Positions 35,657 to 43,733 of a stretch of 64,000 nt of DNA are shown piece by piece; position 1 is the first letter of the stretch; the number at the start of each line of letters is the position of its first letter. Position numbers and translations under genes: made by a program. The notes below the pieces were generated by a model. It worked only from the letters and a program-made list of their open reading frames with translations, was not told the DNA's origin and did no database searches. Origin of the DNA: Rhizobium leucaenae USDA 9039 (GTDB lineage: Bacteria > Pseudomonadota > Alphaproteobacteria > Rhizobiales > Rhizobiaceae); assembly GCF_000426285.1 (NCBI RefSeq), contig NZ_AUFB01000013.1, positions 1 through 64,000 on the forward strand, read 5' to 3'.

Positions 35657-36346
35657 ATGGGTGATATGGATTTACAGATTGCACGGCAGAGTGCCACTTT
35701 GCGCACTCAGGTAGAGGATAAACTGCGGCAGGCGATATCCAGCGGCCGTTTCAAGCCGGGTCAGCGCCTCGTTGAGCGAGAACTCTGCGAGTCGATCGGT
35801 GTCGGACGAACATCAATCCGCGAGGCGCTTCGACAACTCGAGGCCGAGGGCCTCATTACCAGCTATCCGCACCGCGGCCCCGTCGTCAGCACTATCACTT
35901 ACGAAGAAGCCGCTCAGCTTTACAGCGTCAGGGCTTTGCTCGAGAGCTATGCTGGAAAGGAATTCGCTGAAAACGGAACCGCCCAGGATATCCACACACT
36001 CAATGAGGCGGTTGCTGAGTTTGCGGAAGCCGCGGCAAACGGCGCCGGTAGCAGGCTCATCAAGGCGAAAACCGCGTTTTACGACTGCCTGATGCAAGGG
36101 AGCGGAAACGTCTTCGTCAAGCAAATGCTGACATCGCTCCACAATCGGGTGACGCTGCTGCGCATGACGTCGATGACGCAGCCGGGGCGCTTGAACCACA
36201 GTGTGGAAGAGATAAAGGAGATCGCTGCGGCCATTACCGACCGAAACGGACCGAAAGCCGCCGCAGCCTGCAAGTACCACATCGATATGGCGGCTAAGGT
36301 CGCGTTGGACTACCTGCGTAAAACCTCTGAAAACCACGGCGATTGA
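35657..36346 (+). CDS. GntR-family regulator with FCD domain
   Basis: 229 residues from ATG 35657; an ATG at 35666 or TTG at 35648 are alternatives, as no strong ribosome site is visible. The winged helix spans about 10-75: LRTQVEDKLRQAISSGRFKP, then LCESIGVGRTSIREALRQLE. The C-terminal FCD domain is all helical, with histidines in LNHSVEE and KYHIDMA that bind a metal or carboxylate in this family. FCD regulators sense carboxylates and repress their operons. It sits centrally among eight or more palindromic operators that match the known shape of FCD operators (GTC-N-GAC). Confidence 0.9.
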   Translation: MGDMDLQIARQSATLRTQVEDKLRQAISSGRFKPGQRLVERELCESIGVGRTSIREALRQLEAEGLITSYPHRGPVVSTITYEEAAQLYSVRALLESYAGKEFAENGTAQDIHTLNEAVAEFAEAAANGAGSRLIKAKTAFYDCLMQGSGNVFVKQMLTSLHNRVTLLRMTSMTQPGRLNHSVEEIKEIAAAITDRNGPKAAAACKYHIDMAAKVALDYLRKTSENHGD

Positions 36347-36366
36347 AGAAGCGGCATTAGCCGGTA

Positions 36367-36396
36367 TTGACAGATTGTCTGATAATCTGCTTATTC
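36367..36396 (+). promoter_or_regulatory. Promoter and GntR operator of SCP2-hydrolase gene
   Basis: TTGACA at 36367-36372 and TTATTC at 36391-36396 (18-bp spacer) form a promoter-like pair. The operator AGATTGTCTGATAATCT occupies 36372-36388, a 17-bp palindrome with one mismatch to the consensus, directly between the two boxes. Confidence 0.75.
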
Positions 36397-36454
36397 GAAG
36401 TCATGGCGCTGCCGACGCGTGCGGCCTGGCGCTCGCTCGAACAGGGAGGTTGCT

Positions 36455-37687
36455 TTGGGCATTTTTAATGAATTGCGGTCCCGCATGTCGGAGGCTCTTG
36501 GGGATCAGGAATTGCCCCGGCTCACTCCGGACCTGACGATAAAGATCGCCTTCTACGTCGGCGATCAGGTGATCGCCCTCGATTTCGCTGAAGGCGGCGC
36601 GGAGATCTCGGGGGAAAGCAGTGCCCCCCAGGTGACAGTGAGGGCCACCACGGACGCCTGGGATCAGGTTCTGATGACGCCGCCGCCGGCGACCTTTCAC
36701 TCCTTCACGGCGTTGCAGCTTGCAAATCCTCTCTTCGAGATCGCCGGCTCACCGCTCGACCTCGCGAAAGCACGCCCGGCTCTCGAACGGGTGTTCGAGC
36801 TCGTCGTCACGTCCCCCGAGATGACAGCGGAGCGTGCGCAACGCGACCTGCGTCAAATTCGGGGGCAGTATGCCGTCGTCAATATCGATGACGTCCCCCA
36901 TGAAATATATTACGAAGAAGCAGGTGAGGGGGTGCCGGTCCTGTTTCTTCACACCGCCGGAGCAGATAGCCGCCAATTCATGCCTCAGCTGGCGGACACC
37001 GAGCTTGCGAAAAGCTACAGGCTGATCGCGGTTGACCTACCATTCCACGGTCGGTCCATGCCGCCGCTGACGTGGGACGGAGCACCCTACAAGCTCACGG
37101 CATCGCTCTACCTGAAATGGTGCACGGCCATTCTCGAACAGGTGGTTCGCGAAAAGGCGATTGTCGCGGGTGGGTCCATGGGCGCGGCAATGTCGCTGGT
37201 TCTCGCGGCGGAACGGCCGGAGCATATCCTCGGGATCGTAGCGATCGAGCCACCTTTCCGCTCCAAGGGACGACGGAACCCATACCAGCACAACGTAAAC
37301 GTACACGGCTCACTTCATAACTCGGCATATGTCAGAGGGATCATGAGCCCACTGAGCCCCGCAGGGGAGCGCAGGAGGTCAAGCTGGATCTATTCGCAGG
37401 GAGCACCCGGAGTTTACCCAGGCGATCTTTCCTTCTACAGCGACGAGTTCGACGGAGCAGTGACAGCTCCCCGTATTGACCCATCACGCACCCCGGTGGC
37501 GCTGCTCTCGGGCGACTATGACTACTCAGCCACGCCGGCCGACGGTGCCAAGCTCGCCGAACTTATTCCAGGATGCCTCCACCTCGTTATGGGCGGACTA
37601 GGTCACTTTCCAATGTGCGAACACCCGAACTTCTTCCGGAGCTATCTTGTCAAAGGGCTCGATTTCGTACGGCACGCCGCTCGCTGA
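36455..37687 (+). CDS. SCP2-like domain fused to alpha/beta hydrolase
   Basis: Start TTG 36455 with GGGAGG at 36444-36449; 410 residues. Residues 1 to about 120 resemble an SCP2/sterol-carrier-type lipid-binding fold (KIAFYVGDQVIALDFAEGGA). From about 145 on is an alpha/beta hydrolase: HTAGADSRQF near the oxyanion, nucleophile elbow GGSMGAA near residue 240, acid in SGDYDYS, and histidine in GLGHFPMC. The combination is uncommon and may bind a hydrophobic substrate or an acyl intermediate. Operator-controlled, single-gene transcription unit. Confidence 0.78.
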   Translation: MGIFNELRSRMSEALGDQELPRLTPDLTIKIAFYVGDQVIALDFAEGGAEISGESSAPQVTVRATTDAWDQVLMTPPPATFHSFTALQLANPLFEIAGSPLDLAKARPALERVFELVVTSPEMTAERAQRDLRQIRGQYAVVNIDDVPHEIYYEEAGEGVPVLFLHTAGADSRQFMPQLADTELAKSYRLIAVDLPFHGRSMPPLTWDGAPYKLTASLYLKWCTAILEQVVREKAIVAGGSMGAAMSLVLAAERPEHILGIVAIEPPFRSKGRRNPYQHNVNVHGSLHNSAYVRGIMSPLSPAGERRRSSWIYSQGAPGVYPGDLSFYSDEFDGAVTAPRIDPSRTPVALLSGDYDYSATPADGAKLAELIPGCLHLVMGGLGHFPMCEHPNFFRSYLVKGLDFVRHAAR

Positions 37688-38061
37688 GCGGTTGGATTGA
37701 CTCTCGTCGCCCGGTGCAGCCGCCGGGCGATCGCATGCGAAGCGGGCGGGCGCATACCGAGGCTTTGCAACTGGCGTCCCGGCGATGACACGGCCGGCAT
37801 CGCAGGCGGCATCCCTCACGCGCTCCCGAGAAGTTCCGGTGTGGATTGGGAAAATTCCCGCGATATCTGGGGGAAGGATCAGGCGCGGCGATGCGACTAT
37901 AAAGCGCCGTAGCGACGTCTCATCGCAGGGTCTTGATCACGCAGCTTTGCGCGTGATCTCTATCTTTTCCCACTGCGGGTCTCTGTGTTTCCGACACGTA
38001 GTACCACAGTAAAAATGCCTCCCGTGGTCAAGAAGGAGGCACCTGCTAGCACCTATGTGCT
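37688..38061. other. Intergenic region with terminator-like hairpin
   Basis: 374 bases between convergent genes. GATCACGC/GCGTGATC at 37935-37958 forms an 8-bp stem. No protein-coding gene is supported. Confidence 0.45.
37935..37970 (+). terminator. Terminator-like hairpin after SCP2-hydrolase
   Basis: GATCACGC (37935-37942) pairs with GCGTGATC (37951-37958) around an 8-nt loop and is followed by the T-rich TCTATCTTTT. Moderate strength; could serve either strand. Confidence 0.45.
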
Positions 38062-38829
38062 TCAGCGCACCAAGTGGTTACCGATCGACGATCCTCCGTC
38101 GACTGTGAGAATGCTTCCGGTCGCAAACCGCGAGCGGTCCGAAGCGAGAAAGAGCATCGCCTCGGCGATCTCTTCCGGGTTGCCCATCCGGTGCAAGGCT
38201 GCACGGGCGTTGAAGTCTTCCCGCAAGGCTTGTGGGTCCGCCGCTTCCGCAAAAATCTTGGTGAAATAGGGCGAGTCGATCGTCCCGGGGGCGACAGCGT
38301 TGACGCGGATCCCGTCTTTTGCGTGGTCCAGTGCCATGGCTCTCGTGAGTGCCGAGATCGCGCCTTTCGACGCCACGTAGGCCGTGCGGTTGGCGATGGC
38401 TGACACGGCGGTGTATGAGGTCGTGTTAATAATCGATCCGTTGCCCTGTTCCGCCATAATCGGAACCACGTATTTCGAGCAGAGGAAGATCCCCTTCACG
38501 TTCACCGCCATGATCCGGTCCCAGTCGGATTCGGCGATGGTGGTGACGTTTCCCGTCATTCCGAACCCCGCGTTGTTGACGAGAACGTCAATACGCCCCC
38601 ATTTTTCCTTAACTGACCTGACCAACGCCTCGACTTCGGCGGAGGAAGACACATCGGCTTTTAACGCGATCGCATCCGTCCCAATTTCTCGGGCGACGTC
38701 TCGTGCTGCATCGATGTTGACGTCGACGACGCCAACCTTAGCGCCCTGGCGCGCAAACAGTTCAGCTGTTGCGCGCCCGATCCCGCTGCCAGCCCCGGTC
38801 ACCACACAGACTTTCGATTCCAGATCCAT
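38062..38829 (-). CDS. Short-chain dehydrogenase/reductase (classical SDR)
   Basis: Start ATG 38829 (MDLESKVCVVTG) has AGGAGA upstream; a longer frame to 38892 would run through the operator. 255 residues. GAGSGIGRATAELF is the cofactor-binding TGxxxGxG motif, NNAGFG the structural one, and YVASKGA the catalytic YxxxK. An aspartate in VVDVNID suggests NAD preference. It acts on an alcohol or ketone in the pathway. It is divergent from the flavin reductase operon across an operator-rich 130-bp region. Confidence 0.88.
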   Translation of the reverse strand: MDLESKVCVVTGAGSGIGRATAELFARQGAKVGVVDVNIDAARDVAREIGTDAIALKADVSSSAEVEALVRSVKEKWGRIDVLVNNAGFGMTGNVTTIAESDWDRIMAVNVKGIFLCSKYVVPIMAEQGNGSIINTTSYTAVSAIANRTAYVASKGAISALTRAMALDHAKDGIRVNAVAPGTIDSPYFTKIFAEAADPQALREDFNARAALHRMGNPEEIAEAMLFLASDRSRFATGSILTVDGGSSIGNHLVR

Positions 38830-38860
38830 AATCGTCTCCTCTTTCACTGCCCAAGAAAAC

Positions 38861-38882
38861 ATTTTCGCAGACAATCTGTCAA
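38861..38882 (-). promoter_or_regulatory. GntR-type operator / -35 of the SDR gene
   Basis: On the minus strand TTGACA followed by AGATTGTCTG matches the left half of the consensus palindrome exactly (38868-38882); the right half is degenerate. It lies about 35-55 bases upstream of the SDR start. Confidence 0.6.
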
Positions 38883-38898
38883 TGACTAACAAAACGTG

Positions 38899-38928
38899 TT
38901 GACAGATTGTCTGCCAATCTGCTTATCT
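38899..38928 (+). promoter_or_regulatory. Promoter and GntR operator of the flavin monooxygenase operon
   Basis: TTGACA (38899-38904), 18-bp spacer, TTATCT (38923-38928). The operator AGATTGTCTGCCAATCT (38904-38920) deviates from the perfect palindrome at one position. The first gene starts 30 bases downstream. This site and the one at 38861 mirror each other around the divergent start. Confidence 0.78.
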
Positions 38929-38958
38929 TAGGTCACGAATGACTTGGGGGAGGTAACG

Positions 38959-39468
38959 ATGGCTGGTGCTGAAATAGCAGCGCAAGCGGCGTTCAAGACT
39001 GCTTTACGCCGGTTCACATCAACAATTTGCCTGATCACGACGGAATGGGAAGGTGCCCGTTACGGCATGGCTGCAACCGCCGTCCAGTCAGTGACGGCGG
39101 ACCCTCCGACCCTCCTGGTTTGCATCAACCAATCGGCTTCGATCAGCGGCCCGCTCAAGCTGGCGGGGAAATTCGCAGTGAACATGCTGCATCTTAGCCA
39201 TGCGCCTTTGGTTCCGCTGTTCAGTGGAAAACTGAAGGGAGAGGAGAGGTTCGCTCACGGTGAGTGGATCGGGGCTGGCGGAGTTCCCGTCCTCGGCGAC
39301 GCCCAGGCCGCATTCGTTTGCAGCCTCAACTCCGCAGTCTCCGTTGGCACCCATGACGTCGTTCTCGGGGAAGTCATCGAGGCCCGGTTTATCGAGAATA
39401 TTGCCCCGCTCCTCTACGAGGACGGGAAATTGGTTAGATCGGCAGCGCTGATCGATGCTGCCGCCTGA
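38959..39468 (+). CDS. Flavin reductase, RutF/HpaC family
   Basis: Start ATG 38959, with GGGGGAGG 5 bases upstream; 169 residues. It matches the FMN-binding split-barrel reductases: TTEWEGARYGMAATAVQSVT, PPTLLVCINQSASI, and GTHDVVLGEV near the end. These enzymes use NAD(P)H to reduce FMN that diffuses to a monooxygenase. It is the first gene of the operon whose third gene is an FMN-dependent LLM monooxygenase, so the two most likely form a two-component system. Confidence 0.88.
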   Translation: MAGAEIAAQAAFKTALRRFTSTICLITTEWEGARYGMAATAVQSVTADPPTLLVCINQSASISGPLKLAGKFAVNMLHLSHAPLVPLFSGKLKGEERFAHGEWIGAGGVPVLGDAQAAFVCSLNSAVSVGTHDVVLGEVIEARFIENIAPLLYEDGKLVRSAALIDAAA

Positions 39469-39539
39469 AACGTTTGGCCGAGCATTCGGCTTATGACATC
39501 CACCAAATGCCTTTCGGCCGATAATGAGGAGTTTGATCC

Positions 39540-39959
39540 GTGACTATTGCCACCGATATGAAATCGCAAGTGAATGGGCGTCCCGTCAGTGAACGGTTCG
39601 AAAAGGGTCTGCAGACCCGTCGGGAGGTTCTCGGCGGTGCATATGTGGACGCTTCGGTAAACAAGGCGACCGAGTTCAACTGGCCGATGCAGGAGCTTGT
39701 CACCGAGTATTGCTGGAACGAGATCTGGAACAGGCCCGGCCTCGACCGCCGTTCGCGCAGCCTTCTCAATCTTGGCATGATTTCCGCCCTTAACCGCCCC
39801 CACGAGTTGAAGCTGCACGTTCGCGGCGCGATCAATAACGGCCTCAGCAAGGACGAGCTTCGCGAAGTTTTCCTTCAGGTCGCGATCTATTGCGGCGTGC
39901 CCGCGGCGATCGACAGCTTCCGCGTCGCGCAGGAAGTCTTCGAGGACATGGGTATCTAA
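39540..39959 (+). CDS. Carboxymuconolactone decarboxylase family protein
   Basis: GTG start 39540 with GAGGAG 8 bases upstream; 139 residues. RREVLGGAYVD, ELVTEYCWNEIW, and RPHELKLHVRGAINNGL followed by YCGVPAA match the PcaC branch of the CMD/AhpD family. In the beta-ketoadipate pathway PcaC decarboxylates gamma-carboxymuconolactone; here no protocatechuate genes are near. It may instead decarboxylate or isomerise a lactone formed downstream of the monooxygenase. Not a CxxC-type AhpD peroxidase. Confidence 0.85.
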   Translation: MTIATDMKSQVNGRPVSERFEKGLQTRREVLGGAYVDASVNKATEFNWPMQELVTEYCWNEIWNRPGLDRRSRSLLNLGMISALNRPHELKLHVRGAINNGLSKDELREVFLQVAIYCGVPAAIDSFRVAQEVFEDMGI

Positions 39960-39965
39960 TCGGTG

Positions 39966-39983
39966 CCCGGCTTTCGGGCCGGG
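39966..39983 (+). other. Intercistronic stem-loop before the LLM gene
   Basis: CCCGGC (39966-39971) pairs with GCCGGG (39978-39983) around a 6-nt loop, 30 bases before the LLM start. No T-run; likely an mRNA processing or stability element. Confidence 0.5.
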
Positions 39984-40014
39984 AACAGACTAACTCTGTG
40001 GAGGACACTTCAAT

Positions 40015-41139
40015 ATGACGACCAGCGATGATTTCCGCGCCACCGGAAACCCGATGTTTAACGGCAACAAGCTGAAGCTTGGCGTATTCGGAACGAATTG
40101 TTCCAGCGCTTGCGCCATCACCACCGCGGAATCAACGTTCGAACCGACCTTCGAACACAATGTCGAAATTGCCAAAAAGCTCGAAGCGGCCGGCTGGGAA
40201 TGCATGGTGCCGATCGCCCGGTGGCGCGGTTTCGGCGGGCCGACGAACTTCAACGGCGTGAACATGGACACGTTCACGTGGGCCGCGGCCCTGGCTGCCG
40301 TGACCACGAAGCTGCAGTTTTTCTCGACGACGCATATCCCGACCCTGAACCCGATCGTCGCGACGAAGATGGCGACGACGATCGACAACATTTCGAAGGG
40401 CCGATACGGCCTGAACCTGGTGACGGGTTGGTTTACCCCGGAAATGGAGATGTTCGGCGTTCCGATGATGGAACACGACACCCGCTACGAATATGCCACG
40501 GAATGGATGGAAATCGTCGAATCTCTGTGGACGAAGAACGGCGTCACCTTTGACGGCCAGTTCCTCAAGGTGAAAGACGCGTTCAGCGAGCCGAAGCCCT
40601 ATAACAAAGAGACGGGTCGCCCGGTCCTCATCTGCGCCGGTTCGTCGGGCAAGGGCCTGCACTTCACGGCCAAGTTCTGCGACTTCAACTTCGGCTTCAT
40701 GCAGGACATGGAATCGGGCGCAGCGTGGGTGAAGAAGGTGAAGGAGCTGGCTCGCGAGGAATACAAGCGCGAACTCGGAACCTTCACCGCGTGCCCGGTC
40801 GTCGTTCGCGAGACCGAAAAGGAAGCCCGGGATTACTACGACTACTACGTGAACCAGAAGGGCGATTGGGAAGCCTGCGAAAACATCTGCGAGGTTCTTC
40901 AGGTTCAGTCACAGAACCACTCGGCAGAGATGTACCAGAAGTTCAAGGAGCGCTTCATCGCTGGCTGGGGCGGCTACCCGATCGTCGGAACGCCGGAACA
41001 GGTCGCCGACAAGCTCGTCGCATTGAGCAACACGGGCGTCGACGGCGCGCTTCTCACAATGGTCGACTACAACGAAGAGCTGCCGTTCTTCAACGACCGC
41101 GTCATGCCTCTGCTGAAACAGGCTGGCCTCAGGAACTGA
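40015..41139 (+). CDS. LLM-class FMN-dependent monooxygenase, RutA/SfnG-like
   Basis: 374 residues, with GGAGG ahead of the ATG. LKLGVFG starts the TIM barrel; ARWRGFGG (about residue 60), TLNPIVATKMATTIDNIS and NLVTGWFTPEMEMFG are the block characteristic of the RutA/dimethylsulfone-monooxygenase (SfnG) branch of bacterial-luciferase-like enzymes. Such enzymes take reduced FMN from a partner and insert oxygen, for example opening the uracil ring amide or cleaving a C-S bond. Substrate not predictable. Flanked by two GC-rich stem-loops. Predicted cytoplasmic. Confidence 0.88.
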   Translation: MTTSDDFRATGNPMFNGNKLKLGVFGTNCSSACAITTAESTFEPTFEHNVEIAKKLEAAGWECMVPIARWRGFGGPTNFNGVNMDTFTWAAALAAVTTKLQFFSTTHIPTLNPIVATKMATTIDNISKGRYGLNLVTGWFTPEMEMFGVPMMEHDTRYEYATEWMEIVESLWTKNGVTFDGQFLKVKDAFSEPKPYNKETGRPVLICAGSSGKGLHFTAKFCDFNFGFMQDMESGAAWVKKVKELAREEYKRELGTFTACPVVVRETEKEARDYYDYYVNQKGDWEACENICEVLQVQSQNHSAEMYQKFKERFIAGWGGYPIVGTPEQVADKLVALSNTGVDGALLTMVDYNEELPFFNDRVMPLLKQAGLRN

Positions 41140-41146
41140 CCGTTCC

Positions 41147-41168
41147 GCGGGCGGCGCAAGTCGCCCGC
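41147..41168 (+). other. Intercistronic stem-loop after the LLM gene
   Basis: GCGGGCG (41147-41153) pairs with CGCCCGC (41162-41168), 7 bp perfect. It follows the LLM stop by 7 bases. No T-run; likely stabilises or separates the transcripts. Confidence 0.55.
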
Positions 41169-41267
41169 CACCAATCCGAAATCGAAACACTTTTAACCAA
41201 TTCCGTGGCTCGACGCCAACGGCGTCAACTGCTGTAGCGGATGTACAGAGGGGAGGAGACCCTACAC

Positions 41268-42437
41268 ATGCTAAAGAAGGTTTACACCGCATTGAGCGTG
41301 ATCACCGGGCTAGGCCTGATGACCACCGCCGCATTCGCGGACGGCTTAGACTCGCTACCACCGGACCAGAAGCAGCTTTACGAGCTCGTGGACCCGGCAA
41401 TTCCCCTCGGTGGTACGCCGCTCAAGGATTTTGTGGCGAAGCGGCCGCCGCCATGGAAAATCGGCTACGCATCCACTTATGCAGGCAACACGTGGCGTGC
41501 CCAGATCCTCACTGAATTGAACGAGGTTCTGCTTCCGAAATACAAGGAGGCTGGACTGGTATCTGAGCTTGTCGTCACGCAGTCCGACCTGAAGGACGCG
41601 ACGCAAATCCAGCAGATGCGCCAGATGGTCGACGACGGCGTCGATGCTATCATCATCTGCTGCTCGAACGTAACGGCCATCAACCAGACCATCGAATACG
41701 CGCACTCCAAGGGCGTTCCGGTGTTCTCGTTCTCGGGTTACGTGACATCGCCCTACGCGATCAATGCGACCGAAAACAACACCCAGGGCGGTTATACGGC
41801 CGCGAAATGGCTGGCCGAGGAAATCGGCGGCAAGGGCAACGTACTGACGGTTTCGGGCATCCCGGGCTTCGCATCATCCGACAGCTTCAATGTCGGTGCC
41901 AAGAAGGCGTTCGACGAGTATAAGGACATCACCGTCGTGGGCGATGTCGCCGGCAAGTGGACCGATCAGGTCGCCCAGGTCGAAGTCCAGAAATTCCTCG
42001 CGACCAACCCTACCGAAATCGCTGGTATCCTCGTCCAGTCGGCCTCGGAAAACGGTGTCGTCAACGCGGTCCAGCAGTCCGGGCGCGACATGATGCCAAT
42101 CGTCCTCGGCGGCGAGGCGTCGGCGGCGTGCTACTGGCGCAATAATCCCGACTTCATCAGCCAGAGCTTCCATTTCTGGCCGCCGCGGGCTGACGCCCGA
42201 CTGGTGTGGGACGTGATGATGAGGACGCTCCAAGGCCAGGGGCCGAAGATCCAGTCGATCCTGCGACCGGCTCTTCCCTACACGATCGACGATGTGAAGG
42301 AAGCAATTCCGGAAGATTGCGATCCGAACTCCACGGCGTGGATCGAGCCCAAGGGCGATGCATGGTGGCCCGCGGACGTAGCAGCACAGTACTTCGAGCG
42401 CCCGGAAGATCCGCTGGCCTGGCGGCCGAAGAAGTAA
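41268..42437 (+). CDS. Sugar-type ABC transporter substrate-binding protein (ribose/RbsB class)
   Basis: ATG 41268 has GGGGAGGAG upstream; 389 residues. The signal peptide reads MLKKVYTALSVITGLGLMTT, ending at AFAD. Then the periplasmic-binding type-1 pattern: IGYASTYAGNTWRAQI, DDGVDAIIICC, and TENNTQGGYTAAKWLAEEIGG. These are typical of the CUT2 family (ribose, xylose, erythritol, nucleosides). It is periplasmic. Its ATPase and permeases are probably those of 44638-48191, which lack their own binding protein. Confidence 0.85.
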   Translation: MLKKVYTALSVITGLGLMTTAAFADGLDSLPPDQKQLYELVDPAIPLGGTPLKDFVAKRPPPWKIGYASTYAGNTWRAQILTELNEVLLPKYKEAGLVSELVVTQSDLKDATQIQQMRQMVDDGVDAIIICCSNVTAINQTIEYAHSKGVPVFSFSGYVTSPYAINATENNTQGGYTAAKWLAEEIGGKGNVLTVSGIPGFASSDSFNVGAKKAFDEYKDITVVGDVAGKWTDQVAQVEVQKFLATNPTEIAGILVQSASENGVVNAVQQSGRDMMPIVLGGEASAACYWRNNPDFISQSFHFWPPRADARLVWDVMMRTLQGQGPKIQSILRPALPYTIDDVKEAIPEDCDPNSTAWIEPKGDAWWPADVAAQYFERPEDPLAWRPKK

Positions 42438-42464
42438 TCGACGACCTCCCAAGTTGTCCCGCGA

Positions 42465-42497
42465 CCTCCGCGCCGGCTTCATCCGTCGGCGCGGAGG
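42465..42497 (+). other. Intercistronic stem-loop after the binding-protein gene
   Basis: CCTCCGCGCCG (42465-42475) pairs perfectly with CGGCGCGGAGG (42487-42497), 11 bp with an 11-nt loop. Strong structure without T-run, consistent with protecting the upstream high-abundance binding-protein mRNA. Confidence 0.6.
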
Positions 42498-42519
42498 ACC
42501 CACGATAAGGAACCAGAAG

Positions 42520-43731
42520 TTGGAATTCCACAAGATACAGCGTTTGCCCCCTTACGTCTTCGAGCAGGTGAACCGTCTCAAGTCCAGCGCGCGCGCGGCC
42601 GGAGTCGACATCATCGATCTTGGAATGGGCAATCCCGATCTTCCCACGCCAAGCTGGGTTGTGGACAAGCTATGCGAAGCGGTGCAGCATCCGCGCACGC
42701 ACCGCTATTCGGCTTCCAAGGGCATTATCGGGCTTCGCCGCGCCAAGGCTGCGTATTACGCCCGCCGGTTTAATGTGAAGCTTGATCCGGATACCCAGGT
42801 TGTTGCGACGCTCGGGTCCAAGGAGGGGTTTGCGAACATGGCACAGGCCATAACCGCCCCCGGGGATGTCATTCTCTGTCCGAACCCTTCCTATCCGATT
42901 CATACGTTCGGATTTCTCATGGCAGGGGGCGTGATAAGGTCGGTACCGGTCGAGCCGGATGAGACCTTCTTCCAAGCTCTCGAAATGGCGGTGCGGCATT
43001 CGGTACCGAAGCCTCTGGCGCTCATCATAAGCTACCCGTCAAACCCCACCGCTCGCGTCGCGACGCTCGATTTCTATAAGGACGTCATCGCCTTCGCGAA
43101 GAAGCACGATCTCATCGTTCTGTCGGATATCGCCTACGCTGAAATCTACTTCGACGGTCCCCCGCCGCCGTCTGTTCTCGAAGTCCCCGGCGCGATCGAC
43201 GTGGCCGTCGAATTCTCCTCGATGTCGAAGACATTCTCGATGCCCGGTTGGCGCGTTGGGTTTGCGGTGGGTAACGAACGGCTCATCCGAGCGTTGACGC
43301 GCGTGAAATCGTACCTGGACTACGGAGCATTTACGCCGATACAGGTCGCCGCCGCTCATGCCCTAAACTCGGACGGGGAGGACGCCGCGCGGGCAAGAGA
43401 CATCTACAGGACGCGCAGAGATACACTGGTGAAGACCTTTGCCGATGCCGGCTTCGACGTTCCAGCTCCTGCGGCGACGATGTTCGCATGGGCGAAGATA
43501 CCCCCGCATTTCCGACACCTTGGCTCGCTGGAGTTTTCGAAACTCGTGCTCGAGAAGGCACAGGTCGCGATTTCGCCGGGTATCGGTTTCGGTGAGATGG
43601 GTGACGAATACGTACGGCTGGCTTTCGTGGAGAATGAAGACAGGATCCGGCAGGCCGCACGGAACTTGAAGCGGTGGCTTTCTGCAAGCGCGCGACAGCC
43701 ACAACTCGATAAAGCGATGAAAGGATTTTGA
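42520..43731 (+). CDS. PLP-dependent aminotransferase, AlaC/DapL-like
   Basis: TTG start 42520 (MEFHKIQRLPPYVFEQVN) with AAGGA upstream; 403 residues. Class-I fold: MGNPDLPTP, NPSYPIH, SYPSNPTARV, and the PLP-lysine block SSMSKTFSMPGWRVGF. Closest in type to AlaC-like alanine transaminases. It would provide or remove an amino group from a 2-oxoacid such as pyruvate. Its place in the monooxygenase operon could mean nitrogen is present in the substrate or that a keto-acid product is transaminated. Confidence 0.85.
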   Translation: MEFHKIQRLPPYVFEQVNRLKSSARAAGVDIIDLGMGNPDLPTPSWVVDKLCEAVQHPRTHRYSASKGIIGLRRAKAAYYARRFNVKLDPDTQVVATLGSKEGFANMAQAITAPGDVILCPNPSYPIHTFGFLMAGGVIRSVPVEPDETFFQALEMAVRHSVPKPLALIISYPSNPTARVATLDFYKDVIAFAKKHDLIVLSDIAYAEIYFDGPPPPSVLEVPGAIDVAVEFSSMSKTFSMPGWRVGFAVGNERLIRALTRVKSYLDYGAFTPIQVAAAHALNSDGEDAARARDIYRTRRDTLVKTFADAGFDVPAPAATMFAWAKIPPHFRHLGSLEFSKLVLEKAQVAISPGIGFGEMGDEYVRLAFVENEDRIRQAARNLKRWLSASARQPQLDKAMKGF

Positions 43732-43733
43732 AG

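Noticed and set aside
38944..38958. TTG start of the flavin reductase at 38944
   Set aside because: It would remove the Shine-Dalgarno GGGGGAGG, which is ideally spaced from ATG 38959.
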